Part shown: positions 38,101-46,162 of the stretch, piece by piece | Position numbering within the stretch: position 1 is the first letter of the stretch | How the letters are laid out: each line of letters starts with the position of its first letter | Assembly (NCBI GenBank): GCA_910578605.1 | Contig: CAJTQG010000006.1 | Location: 1 to 64,000, forward strand | Length of the DNA: 64,000 bases | From: an uncultured Lachnospiraceae bacterium | GTDB taxonomy: Bacteria > Bacillota > Clostridia > Lachnospirales > Lachnospiraceae | Direction: 5' to 3' | Translations under genes and position numbers: made by a program | Notes under the pieces: generated by a model | Database searches by the model: none | The model's input: only the letters and a program-made list of their open reading frames with translations | What the model was told of the DNA's origin: nothing

Positions 38101-38614
38101 TATTGCAATATCCCAAAGAAACCTCATCCAGATAATAAGTTCCTCCCCGAAAATCCAAATGCAAACTCCGGTTTCTCTGAAAAAGATATTTTCCCAAATA
38201 ATAAGTACCGCCTCCAAAGAAAAATCTTCCCTGGGCATTGCCAAAGGCGTTGCTCCCTATGTACACAGTCCCTCTTCTATCCTCAAAAACCATTTCCTCC
38301 ACTGCAAGCTCCTTGTAAGAAAGCAAAAAGTTATCCGGCACCATAGATACAGATGGTTTAAAAATTATTTTTTTAATCTGCTCATAGCACCCTATATCTT
38401 GTGGTTCCCATTCTCCTTCACCATCAATCGTCAGCACACCGTTATCGTCTAGTGTCCAATGTACAGACTCACTGAAGTCCCCTTGATTTGTCACACCTGC
38501 CCACACACATATCCCATTTAAAAAGTTGGTTTCTTTAAAAATAAGCATAAAAAATAAACCTATGCCAATTATCACCTGCCACAGCATTGCATTTTTCTCT
38601 ATTTTCCTTATCAT
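35195..38614 (-). CDS. Large surface protein: BspA-like LRR, seven repeats, Ig-like C-terminus
   Basis: The 1139-residue protein has an N-terminal membrane segment (about 10-32), then BspA/LRR_5-like repeats to about residue 320 (WTLDDNGVLTIDGEGEW, VYIGSNAFGNAQG). Residues of about 390-911 hold seven tandem units of about 75 residues. Each has the pattern YxGxxxEGxxxDxxKLxVxxYYDNGxxEE..., like bacterial Ig-like surface repeats. The last 180 residues are very Lys-rich and end in an Ig-like fold (GDKESGISYVKI). It is probably extracellular and adhesive. The start is the ATG after GAAGGGAG, six codons into the frame. No sortase motif seen. Confidence 0.75.
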   Translation of the reverse strand: MIRKIEKNAMLWQVIIGIGLFFMLIFKETNFLNGICVWAGVTNQGDFSESVHWTLDDNGVLTIDGEGEWEPQDIGCYEQIKKIIFKPSVSMVPDNFLLSYKELAVEEMVFEDRRGTVYIGSNAFGNAQGRFFFGGGTYYLGKYLFQRNRSLHLDFRGGTYYLDEVSLGYCNIEEMNCEWGRMVIESNGICFSTISRLSMEQMEVEMKEKAFIGTVVENMQLGSGNYSIGKGAFYNYPSLKGIVNIYFGDGLYSLDAGIFEGCHQIESFVVKDSNRIVKISENAFLNCSLEHIYSKTRNPEVEQVIPITDNILRMDIVYQGDKILQGDSLMQGLVKLTCVSQYFGTYTLYGNDRGIKINKGESWNDGKGLINIEASYCGVTARTSVEIIPKKVTSLSASYNGSVLEGMEIDLSNVVLLVNYNNGARETLDGKSEEIHYSTRITEGEGDGISVITLTYQGCSCILNVVRTKKSLDAIEAVYEGEVLEECRLDRSKIQVTLYYNNGTTERIRAEEKDISLSEEWVRGSGAGENELVLSYKNKQTLLKVKRKAKTIKYLTVWYDGEVLEGNEPESEKLKVTAYYDNDTQEELVEYSLHKKNIVPGINYIEVEYGECSASCPVYGVKKSIVGITGQYLGDVTEGALLDRSKLQVLLWFDNDTCENCDAYTIEDYQIRQGENEVKIDFENVSGTVKVIGKKKKIVAIHGEYRDEKVTAGMFLRGEKLKVLAYYDNGSCEEITGYYVEEKKIELGENVLQIQYENISTQLKIEGKEPSLLEIGASYDGQILEGMAIDQGKLHVFGYYDNGKKEEMKEYELGNYDIQAGMNSICIKALDKTCYLSLEGREKTATGILAVYMGDTMEGTKVVPAHIKVTKLYNNGCKEEILDFNIVPTILSKGNNQIQVSSGELKTMLCVVGKEMNNRFPAGKQEDDNNNVKNKNGTDGKSYVSGGKNYNQGQGKKESKVGIIKNIKCNTAIKINEKKKIGTEIYCGKKTIRFSFKKLLDYGYKVFFKTVKKGKNPDKLSWKQSKKGHLNVKKGIKLIEYFKIVAPAGDTCCVQSQMFIIDRTGPKLKGVKNKGKYNKKVTVAFGDKESGISYVKINDKKISRKSLRKGKFDIKKKGKYKIVAENKAGIKKKLTFCVQ

Positions 38615-38804
38615 ATTAAATCTCCCTTCCATAATGTCTGTCGGAAGGACTGGGGAATGAATTTATGAAAATAAATTCTATGAATCACTCAGAATGTGAA
38701 ACAACACAAGATATATAATATACCTGCTGTTTCCAAAAATTATATCATCTTTTTTCATACAAAATCAAGAAAATTTCTCTTAAATTTTCATTAAGTTTTT
38801 ACCA

Positions 38805-38833
38805 TTGTTATTTTTTTCTTTCAATGCTATACT
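38805..38833 (+). promoter_or_regulatory. Predicted argH promoter (extended -10)
   Basis: TTGTTA is followed after 17 bases by TATACT, and TG stands one base before the -10. The site is 34 bases upstream of the argH ATG. Confidence 0.65.
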
Positions 38834-38866
38834 ACTTGTAAAAAATAGAAAAGTGAGGAATTTACT

Positions 38867-40243
38867 ATGAAATTATGGGGTGGACGCTTCACCAAGGAAA
38901 CCAATCAGCTAGTACATAACTTTAATGCATCTCTCTCCTTTGACCAGAAATTTTATCACCAAGATATTCAGGGCAGCATTGCCCATGTCACTATGTTAGA
39001 GCGACAGGGAATTATAACAAAAGAAGATAAAGAGACAATTGTACATGGTCTTGAAGAAATTCTGTCAGATATTGAAAATGGTCATTTATTATTTTCCCCG
39101 GAGCATGAGGATATTCACAGCTTTGTGGAAGCAAATCTTATCCAGCGTATTGGGGAGGCTGGAAAACGTCTGCACACAGGCAGAAGCCGCAACGACCAGG
39201 TAGCCTTAGATATGCGCTTATACACAAGAGACGAAATAGATGCCACTCATATTTTAATTGTGGAGCTGCTTCACACCCTGCTTTCCATTATGGAAGAAAA
39301 CATTCACACCTACATGCCGGGATTTACCCATCTGCAAAAAGCCCAGCCAGTCACATTAGCTCACCATATCGGCGCCTACTTTGAAATGTTTAAGAGGGAC
39401 AGGGAACGGCTTATCGATATCCGTAACCGCATGAACTACTGTCCTTTAGGCTCCGGCGCTCTCGCTGGCACCACCTATCCTCTAGATAGAGATTACACTG
39501 CCTCCCTGCTAGGTTTTTATGGTCCCACTTTAAACAGCATGGACGGTGTCTCCGACAGAGATTATCTCATTGAATTTTTAAGCGCACTGTCCACTATAAT
39601 GATGCACTTAAGCCGTTTTTGCGAGGAAATCATTATATGGAATTCCAATGAATATCAATTTGTAGAAATTGACGATTCCTACAGTACGGGAAGCAGCATT
39701 ATGCCCCAAAAGAAAAATCCAGATATTGCTGAATTAATTCGCGGAAAAACCGGACGTGTCTATGGAGCTTTGACATCTCTTCTCACTACAATGAAAGGAA
39801 TTCCTCTAGCATACAACAAAGATATGCAGGAGGACAAAGAGCTGTCCTTTGACGCTATTGACACTGTAAAAGGCTGCCTTTCCCTCTTCAATGGCATGAT
39901 ATCTTCAATGAAATTTTGTAGCGAGACTATGGAAAATAGTGCAAAAAATGGTTTTACCAACGCTACTGACGCCGCAGATTACTTGGTAAATCACGGCGTT
40001 CCCTTCCGTGATGCCCACGGTATCGTAGGTCAATTAGTGCTGTACTGTATTGATAAAAACATCTCCTTAGATAATATGACATTAGAGGAGTACAAGAGGA
40101 TCAGTCCAGTATTTGAGGAGGATATCTATGATGCCATCTCCTTGAAAACCTGTGTTGAAAAACGCTTGACAATAGGCGCTCCCAGCTCCCAGGCAATGAA
40201 GCATGTCATTGCCATAGAAAAAGATTATCTTCAGAATCTCTAA
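38867..40243 (+). CDS. argH: Argininosuccinate lyase
   Basis: The 458-residue enzyme splits argininosuccinate into arginine and fumarate. It starts KLWGGRFTKETN as in the family. It contains HTGRSRNDQVALD, the TFMPGFTHLQKAQP-type block and the fumarase-superfamily signature GSSIMPQKKNPD. Length is normal. A GAGG site precedes the ATG. No argG or other arginine genes are adjacent; the gene is alone between two long intergenic structures and ends before a 23-bp perfect hairpin. Confidence 0.97.
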   Translation: MKLWGGRFTKETNQLVHNFNASLSFDQKFYHQDIQGSIAHVTMLERQGIITKEDKETIVHGLEEILSDIENGHLLFSPEHEDIHSFVEANLIQRIGEAGKRLHTGRSRNDQVALDMRLYTRDEIDATHILIVELLHTLLSIMEENIHTYMPGFTHLQKAQPVTLAHHIGAYFEMFKRDRERLIDIRNRMNYCPLGSGALAGTTYPLDRDYTASLLGFYGPTLNSMDGVSDRDYLIEFLSALSTIMMHLSRFCEEIIIWNSNEYQFVEIDDSYSTGSSIMPQKKNPDIAELIRGKTGRVYGALTSLLTTMKGIPLAYNKDMQEDKELSFDAIDTVKGCLSLFNGMISSMKFCSETMENSAKNGFTNATDAADYLVNHGVPFRDAHGIVGQLVLYCIDKNISLDNMTLEEYKRISPVFEEDIYDAISLKTCVEKRLTIGAPSSQAMKHVIAIEKDYLQNL

Positions 40244-40270
40244 TCTATCTAGACAATATTTTAACTAAGT

Positions 40271-40332
40271 CAATAACCCCCCAGTTTTGCTGCCCATCTA
40301 ACTTGATACGCAGCAAAACTGGGGGGTTATTG
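40271..40332. repeat. Perfect 23-bp inverted repeat between argH and mscS
   Basis: Arms at 40271-40293 and 40310-40332 are perfectly complementary (CAATAACCCCCCAG... on the left), with a 16-base loop. argH and mscS converge here. The stem is strong enough to stop polymerase, but no T-run follows on either strand. Confidence 0.75.
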
Positions 40333-40391
40333 AGTCCTGCCCCATACATCAGCCATATATATACCACATCTGTATTACCCTAGACGCCCAA

Positions 40392-41252
40392 CTAATGACT
40401 TACATGCTCCACAAGATGAACGTCCATCTGCTGAAACGGAATTTGAACCCCATGTTCCTCAAACCTTTCCTTCACCTGTTCTATAAGCTCTGCCCTCACT
40501 GTCCAGTAATCTTCCTTTTTCACCCAGACTCTCAGGGCAATTGTCACTTGACTTTCCTCTAAATCTGTAATAAACACATCCACATCCTGCTCCTGCAGTA
40601 CAAGACTGTGTCCCCTTGCCTCCTTTTCTAGCAGTGCTTTTGCCAGCTTTACATCATTATCGTAGGCAATTCCAAATTTCATATCCACCCTTCTCGTCTC
40701 AAATGCAGTGTTATTGATTAAATGACTGTTGGCAAGACTGCCGTTGGGAATCACCACCATGCGATTATCATTTGTAACGAGATGAGTGTAAAATAAATCA
40801 ATTCTGCTAACCTTTCCCTCCTGTCCGCTTCCCCCGTCAATAATATAATCCCCCACCACAAAAGGCTTAATCAATAAGATCAACACACCTCCGGCAAAAT
40901 TAGAAAGGCTTCCCTGCATGGACAAACCAATTGCCAGACCTGCAGAACCCAACACAGCTATAAAAGAGGTCGTCTCAATTCCCACCTTATTGCAGATAAT
41001 AATCAACAAGATACCATACATTACAGCTCGAATAAGAGATATCAAAAATTTTCTGACACTGATTTCCATATGTCCTTTTTCAAATATCTGATTTACAAGC
41101 TTTAAAAGCCACTTAATCAAAATCTTGCTGCCGACAAAAAAGATAAGCAGCGCTATAATAATATTGATTCCAAAGGACATAATCCTATCCAAAAATTGTT
41201 CTAACACGGCAAACATACGCTCTACCGCTATATTGGCAACAAATATATTCAT
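40392..41252 (-). CDS. mscS: Small-conductance mechanosensitive channel MscS family
   Basis: The 286-residue protein has three N-terminal membrane helices. The pore helix segment SAGLAIGLSMQGSLSNFAGGVLILLIKPF matches MscS TM3 (conserved A/G packing and QGSLSNFAGG). A beta domain (GQEGKVSRIDLFYT, VVIPNGSLAN) and a C-terminal alpha/beta domain follow. It should open on membrane tension and release solutes. A GGAAAGAG site spans the 7-base gap after the glgB stop, so the two are co-transcribed. Confidence 0.93.
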   Translation of the reverse strand: MNIFVANIAVERMFAVLEQFLDRIMSFGINIIIALLIFFVGSKILIKWLLKLVNQIFEKGHMEISVRKFLISLIRAVMYGILLIIICNKVGIETTSFIAVLGSAGLAIGLSMQGSLSNFAGGVLILLIKPFVVGDYIIDGGSGQEGKVSRIDLFYTHLVTNDNRMVVIPNGSLANSHLINNTAFETRRVDMKFGIAYDNDVKLAKALLEKEARGHSLVLQEQDVDVFITDLEESQVTIALRVWVKKEDYWTVRAELIEQVKERFEEHGVQIPFQQMDVHLVEHVSH

Positions 41253-41259
41253 CTCTTTC

Positions 41260-43512
41260 CTATGCCTCCTCCAATGCCTCTAACTTTTTCAAAGTCTGAG
41301 ATTTTTCCTGTGTATAGCGGAAAATACTCATTCCCAATGAAGGAACATTGATTTTAATGGAATGCTCCCGTCCGTCGCACTCCTGTGCTGCTGATTTCTT
41401 CACCCTAGGATTCACCAGACCGCAGCCACCAAAGCTCTCATCATCTGTATTAAATATTTCCTTATATTTTCCTTCCCTTGGCACCCCAATCTTATAGTCC
41501 TCCCACTCCACTGCATCAAAATTGCATACTACCAGCAAAATATCTGAGGATTTTTTTGACTTTCTGGCAAATACAACAATGCTCTCGTCCACGGAAAAAT
41601 TGTTAATCCACTCAAAGCCCTCCGGCTCATGCTCTAATTCAAACAGCGCAGGTTCTTCCTTATACAGCTTCAACAATGCTTTCATAAATTCATAAAATTC
41701 TCTATGACTGTTTTCCTGCAGCAATTCCCAGTCTAAACTTCTCTCCTCTGACCATTCTCTCTCCTGGGCAAAATCCTGTCCCATAAATAACAATTTCTTT
41801 CCCGGATGAGTCATCCAGTAACCCATAGCTAATCTAAGATTGGCATACTTTGCCGCCACAGAATCTCCCGGCATTTTCCCAAGCATAGAACCCTTTCCAT
41901 GAACTACCTCATCATGGGAGAGCACAAGCATAAATTTTTCACTGTAAGCATAAATCATGCTGAAAATCAACTCACCATAATGCTCTTTTCTGTAGAGGGG
42001 AGGACACTGCATATAAGACAGAAAATCATTCATCCAGCCCATATTCCATTTATAGTCAAAGCCCAGACTTCCCTCCTCCAACTCTCCGGTTACCATAGGC
42101 CACGCTGTAGATTCCTCCGCCACCAATATTCCACCAGGAAACTTCTTGTGAAATACTTTGCTCAAATGCTTCAGAAACTCTATTGCCTCCAAATTTTCCT
42201 TGCCGCCGTAAATATTTGGAATCCACTCACCATTCTGCTTTCCGTAATCTAAGTACAGCATAGACGCCACGGCATCCATTCGGATACCGTCTGCATGGTA
42301 CTTCTCCATCCAGAACAGAGCGCTGGATATGAGAAAATTAGAAACCTCCGGTCTTCCATAGTTATAGATAAGAGTTCCCCAGTGGGGATGAAATCCTTGA
42401 CGCTTGTCCGCATGTTCATAAAGACAAGTTCCGTCAAATTCCGCCAAACCAAACTCATCCTTTGGAAAATGAGCCGGCACCCAGTCTAGAATCACCCCGA
42501 TTCCCTGCTCATGCATATAATTCATAAAATAGGCAAAATCCTCCGGCTCCCCATGTCTGCTGGTTGGAGCAAAATAACCGGTCACCTGGTAACCCCAAGA
42601 TGCATCCAGGGGGTGCTCCATCACTGGCATTACCTCTATATGAGTATACCCCGTCTCCTTCACATAATCCGCAATCATAGGAGCTAACTCCCGATAATTA
42701 TAGAAAGATTCCCTGTCCTCCTGAGGCTTCTTCCATGAACCTAAATGGACTTCATACACTAACATTGGACTTTTCTTAATCGACTCTTGTTTTCTGCCAT
42801 CCATCCACTTTTTATCACTCCACTTAAAATCCGATATATCTTGAATAATCGATGCCGTATTGGGGCGCAGCTCACTGCCAAAACTGTATGGGTCAGACTT
42901 TAGCACACTCTCCCGCCCATGACGCATAATTTCATATTTATAATATTGACCAATCTTTGCCCCAGGAATAAACAATTCAAAGATTCCTGTCTCCTCCCTG
43001 CGGTTCATCAAATGAAAACGATTATCCCAGTTATTAAAATCCCCCACAACACTTACCGCTGCTGCCATTGGCGCCCACACAGCAAAAAGTACGCCCTTGA
43101 TTCCATCTATTTCCATAGGATGAGCTCCTAAGTATTCATAGCTGTTATACTGTACGCCTGCATTATATTTTTCCAGCTCCTTCACAGGCAATATCGGCTC
43201 AAAGGCATAGGCATCCACAAATTCCCGAATTCTGCCGTCATAATTTTCCACTATAATTTTATAGCGTATTCTCTTTTTTTCCTTGAGCATAACACAGTAA
43301 TAACCGTCATCCTCCACCCGCTCCATCTCAACTAACTTCTGAGTGTCTAAGTTTTTCAGAGCCACCCTTTTCCCATCCGGCACATAAGTCTGAACCAACA
43401 GACCTCCCCTGACTAAGCGCTGCCCCAACACCTTTGACGGACAATCACTGTCCAAATAAACTACCGCCTCGATTTCCGGCCAATTCATATATTGATACAT
43501 TTTATCGCTCAT
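41260..43512 (-). CDS. glgB: 1,4-alpha-glucan branching enzyme
   Basis: The 750-residue GH13 enzyme makes alpha-1,6 branches in glycogen. It has an N-terminal extra domain, a CBM48 (GVLFAVWAPMAAAVSVVGDFNNW) and the catalytic barrel: DWVPAHFP, DGIRMDAVASMLYLDYG (nucleophile Asp), VAEESTAW (acid Glu) and LSHDEVVHGKGSM (third acid). A C-terminal beta domain ends the protein. GAGGAG lies just ahead of the ATG. No other glg genes are in the window; the gene sits between folBK and mscS. Confidence 0.96.
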   Translation of the reverse strand: MSDKMYQYMNWPEIEAVVYLDSDCPSKVLGQRLVRGGLLVQTYVPDGKRVALKNLDTQKLVEMERVEDDGYYCVMLKEKKRIRYKIIVENYDGRIREFVDAYAFEPILPVKELEKYNAGVQYNSYEYLGAHPMEIDGIKGVLFAVWAPMAAAVSVVGDFNNWDNRFHLMNRREETGIFELFIPGAKIGQYYKYEIMRHGRESVLKSDPYSFGSELRPNTASIIQDISDFKWSDKKWMDGRKQESIKKSPMLVYEVHLGSWKKPQEDRESFYNYRELAPMIADYVKETGYTHIEVMPVMEHPLDASWGYQVTGYFAPTSRHGEPEDFAYFMNYMHEQGIGVILDWVPAHFPKDEFGLAEFDGTCLYEHADKRQGFHPHWGTLIYNYGRPEVSNFLISSALFWMEKYHADGIRMDAVASMLYLDYGKQNGEWIPNIYGGKENLEAIEFLKHLSKVFHKKFPGGILVAEESTAWPMVTGELEEGSLGFDYKWNMGWMNDFLSYMQCPPLYRKEHYGELIFSMIYAYSEKFMLVLSHDEVVHGKGSMLGKMPGDSVAAKYANLRLAMGYWMTHPGKKLLFMGQDFAQEREWSEERSLDWELLQENSHREFYEFMKALLKLYKEEPALFELEHEPEGFEWINNFSVDESIVVFARKSKKSSDILLVVCNFDAVEWEDYKIGVPREGKYKEIFNTDDESFGGCGLVNPRVKKSAAQECDGREHSIKINVPSLGMSIFRYTQEKSQTLKKLEALEEA

Positions 43513-43575
43513 ATCGCTCCTCTTTTCTTCTATGCTTCTGCAGATTCTATTTACTCCATATTTATTTTCTATAAT

Positions 43576-44412
43576 CTATAATTCCTGTCCTGGATTGTTC
43601 TCCTGCCACTTTTTCCAAAGGTCGGTCACCGTCTGCCCACTTGGAGCGTGAACTGCATAGGGCGCAATCTGGGCTAATGGCTCAAGCACAAATCCTCTCT
43701 CCTCCATATATGGGTGAGGCAGCTTTAAATCTTCCTCCCACATCATAACCTGCTCATACATTAAAATATCAATATCCAATGTTCTCGGTCCCCAATGCAC
43801 CTCCCTAGTTCTGCCTGCAGACAGTTCAATTTCTTTCACAAGCATAAGCAGCTCCTGGGGTGATAATAATGTTTCTAGTATAATACAGCCATTTAAGAAA
43901 TTGTCCTGCTCTATCATCCCTACTGGCTTTGTCTCAATATAGTGGGATACCTTCTTCACCCGGCATTCCTGGCTCTCCCCCAACCGTTCTACCGCTGTGT
44001 TTAAATAATTCTCCTTATCTCCCATATTAGAGCCGATAGACAGATAAGCTTTATTCCAACCCCTGGTTATCTCCACTCCTACATTTTTCAATGGTAAGCC
44101 AATAGGCGCCCACGGCTTTTTAATTGTAACCGACAGACAGCTAATCTGCTCATATTGTTTTAAAATCTGCTCCGCCACAGCCTCCGCAGCAGCCTCAATC
44201 AAATGAAATGTATTACTCTGCAGATAGTTGCAGATAAAATGACACAAATCCCCATAGTCCACAGAACACTCTATATTGTCACTCATTCCCGCTTTTCTGG
44301 CATCTAAATGTATACATGCAGACACCAAAAACTTTTGTCCCAGTTTTTTCTCCTCCGGAAAAACGCCGTGGTTGGCATATACTTCCAAATCCTGAATCCA
44401 TATCTTGTCCAT
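43576..44412 (-). CDS. folK: Bifunctional dihydroneopterin aldolase / HPPK (FolB-FolK fusion)
   Basis: The 278-residue protein fuses two steps of folate synthesis. Residues 1-118 are FolB (IWIQDLEVYANHGVFPEEKKLGQKF and the late VTIKKPWAP). Residues 120-278 are FolK (AYLSIGSNMGDKENYLNTAV, then the WGPRTLDIDILMYE signature). They convert dihydroneopterin to 6-hydroxymethyl-7,8-dihydropterin and its pyrophosphate. It lies 23 bases behind folP. folE (GTP cyclohydrolase) is not in the window. Confidence 0.96.
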   Translation of the reverse strand: MDKIWIQDLEVYANHGVFPEEKKLGQKFLVSACIHLDARKAGMSDNIECSVDYGDLCHFICNYLQSNTFHLIEAAAEAVAEQILKQYEQISCLSVTIKKPWAPIGLPLKNVGVEITRGWNKAYLSIGSNMGDKENYLNTAVERLGESQECRVKKVSHYIETKPVGMIEQDNFLNGCIILETLLSPQELLMLVKEIELSAGRTREVHWGPRTLDIDILMYEQVMMWEEDLKLPHPYMEERGFVLEPLAQIAPYAVHAPSGQTVTDLWKKWQENNPGQEL

Positions 44413-44435
44413 AAACTGTACTTCTCCTCTCTCAG

Positions 44436-45263
44436 TCAGCTCATAAGAATAGCCTTTGTCATCTTGATAGCACGAATATTCTCCTTCACGTCATGAACCC
44501 GCACAAAAGAACATCCCTTTAATACACCTAATACTGTTGTCACCAAGGTTCCCTCCAAGCGCTTGTCCACAGGCAAATCTAATGTCAAACCAATCATGGA
44601 CTTTCTCGATGCACCAAGCAATATGGGATATCCCAGCTCTAACAGCCTGTCTAAATGGTTCATCACCTGCAGGTTCATCTGATATGTCTTTCCAAAGCCA
44701 ATTCCCGGGTCTAAAATAATCTTATCCTCCTCTATTCCGGCTTTCTTGGCAATCTGAAGTGTCTTTTCTAAATCAGCCAGCACCTCCTTCATGAAAACCT
44801 CCTGCTCACTTTTCCCCCCATCCTCAAAGGGCATATTACGGTTATGCATGAGACAACAGGGCACCTTGGCCTGGCCAATCACCGCCGCCATTTTCTGATC
44901 ATATTTCAGCCCCCATATATCATTGACCAAATCGGCTCCCGCCTCTATGGCTGCCTTTGCCACTCTGCTTTTATAAGTGTCAATAGAAATAGGAATATCA
45001 AAACGACGCTTCAACTCCTCAATGATAGGCACCACTCTTAAAATCTCCTCCTCGTCTGTCAGCATTGTATAACCCGGCCTAGTAGATTCGCCTCCCACAT
45101 CAATAATATGAGCTCCCTCCTTTATCATGGTCTGTGCATGAGCCAGAGCAGCATCCATGTTATTGTAACTTCCCCCGTCAGAAAAGGAGTCTGGTGTTAC
45201 ATTCAAAATCCCCATCACGTACACTTCTTGCTTTAAGTCAAAATTTTTCCTGCCGATTCTCAT
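44436..45263 (-). CDS. folP: Dihydropteroate synthase
   Basis: The 275-residue enzyme couples hydroxymethyl-dihydropterin pyrophosphate and p-aminobenzoate. Both signatures are present: MGILNVTPDSFSDGG near residue 17 and GAHIIDVGGESTRPG near residue 51. A KSMIGLTLDLP loop follows later. It is the target of sulfonamides. The ATG has GGAG-rich DNA just upstream. A 32-codon frame ending in the start codon overlap (ATGA) precedes it; I do not treat it as a gene. Confidence 0.97.
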   Translation of the reverse strand: MRIGRKNFDLKQEVYVMGILNVTPDSFSDGGSYNNMDAALAHAQTMIKEGAHIIDVGGESTRPGYTMLTDEEEILRVVPIIEELKRRFDIPISIDTYKSRVAKAAIEAGADLVNDIWGLKYDQKMAAVIGQAKVPCCLMHNRNMPFEDGGKSEQEVFMKEVLADLEKTLQIAKKAGIEEDKIILDPGIGFGKTYQMNLQVMNHLDRLLELGYPILLGASRKSMIGLTLDLPVDKRLEGTLVTTVLGVLKGCSFVRVHDVKENIRAIKMTKAILMS

Positions 45264-45419
45264 TGTCTCCTGCCTTTCTCCTGATGTCTCCTATAGAAAT
45301 CATCCCGCCGAACAATTTCCATGTCAATATTGTCCATTTTCTTTACCAATATGTCCATTTTAACATAGACAGCACTAATTCACAACTTCCTTCTTAGGAT
45401 ACTTAGCAATTATAACCGT

Positions 45420-45923
45420 TCAGCCTTCAAGGAAACTGTGACTGGCAATTTCTTTGGCTATACAAGATATTTCTTTATTTTCACAATCCACTGTCAACTC
45501 TGCATATTTTTCATATAACGGCTTCCTCTCCGCATACAACTCCTCCAAAGTCTGCCCCTCCTTTATGGAAACCCCTCTCTCCTCCAAATCCCCCAGACGC
45601 TCCTTCAAGCTCTCACAGGAAAGCTGCAGATACACAATAATGCCAATGCTTTTCAGATGCTCCATTGCCTCCCTTCCATACACAACACTTCCCCCTGTTG
45701 CAATAACGGTCTGATCGGTTGTGATTGCTGCATTCACTTGATTTTCCACTTGATTAAATTCTTCCAGCCCTCTCTGCGCAATAATTTCATGAAGTAATTG
45801 TCCCTCTCTCTCCTGAATCAATAGGTCTGAATCTAAAAAACGAAAGCCCAAAATTTTGGCAAGTACCACTCCTATTGTACTTTTTCCGCTTCCAGGCATA
45901 CCAATTAAAACTATATTTTTCAC
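45420..45923 (-). CDS. aroK: Shikimate kinase
   Basis: The 167-residue kinase phosphorylates shikimate. It has Walker A GMPGSGKST near the N-terminus, the DSDLLI metal/substrate site, an E-rich helix with EFNQVE, and the ATGGSVV loop. The start is taken as a GTG with AAGGAGG 8 bases upstream. The ATG at 45947 that opens the longest frame lies just before that site and would be poorly spaced to a site of its own. It heads the aroK-folP-folBK-glgB-mscS run of same-strand genes and is divergent from typA. Confidence 0.93.
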   Translation of the reverse strand: MKNIVLIGMPGSGKSTIGVVLAKILGFRFLDSDLLIQEREGQLLHEIIAQRGLEEFNQVENQVNAAITTDQTVIATGGSVVYGREAMEHLKSIGIIVYLQLSCESLKERLGDLEERGVSIKEGQTLEELYAERKPLYEKYAELTVDCENKEISCIAKEIASHSFLEG

Positions 45924-46067
45924 TATTCTCTCCTCCTTGTGTGTCATTTAATAACTATCCTTAGGATTACCAGCTATTCCATACTCATTTTAGCTGTCAA
46001 GGTAATGAAAGCTTACCATTTAGAAAATAGAACGTCAATGTATTATTGTATTTTTCTAAAAACCTAG

Positions 46068-46095
46068 TTGTATTTTCTTCTATTTATGCTAGAAT
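46068..46095 (+). promoter_or_regulatory. Predicted typA/bipA promoter (extended -10)
   Basis: TTGTAT and TAGAAT are separated by 16 bases, with TG one base before the -10. It lies about 68 bases before the chosen ATG. A 9-bp inverted repeat begins about 12 bases downstream. Confidence 0.5.
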
Positions 46096-46107
46096 TGAAA
46101 TATTGCG

Positions 46108-46131
46108 ACTATCATTGTCAATAATGATAGT
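46108..46131 (+). promoter_or_regulatory. 9-bp inverted repeat just after the typA transcription start
   Basis: ACTATCATT and AATGATAGT are perfectly complementary with a 6-base spacer. It would fall at the very 5' end of the mRNA. Either an operator or a protective 5' hairpin; no factor can be named. Confidence 0.45.
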
Positions 46132-46162
46132 ATAAGATTTAGCAGAAAGAAGGATGAAAACA

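Noticed and set aside
45264..45363. 32-codon frame (MDILVKKMDNIDM...) ending in the folP start codon, with a direct repeat ATGGACA..ATTG
   Set aside because: No ribosome binding site and no recognisable family; the overlap with the folP ATG is probably chance.
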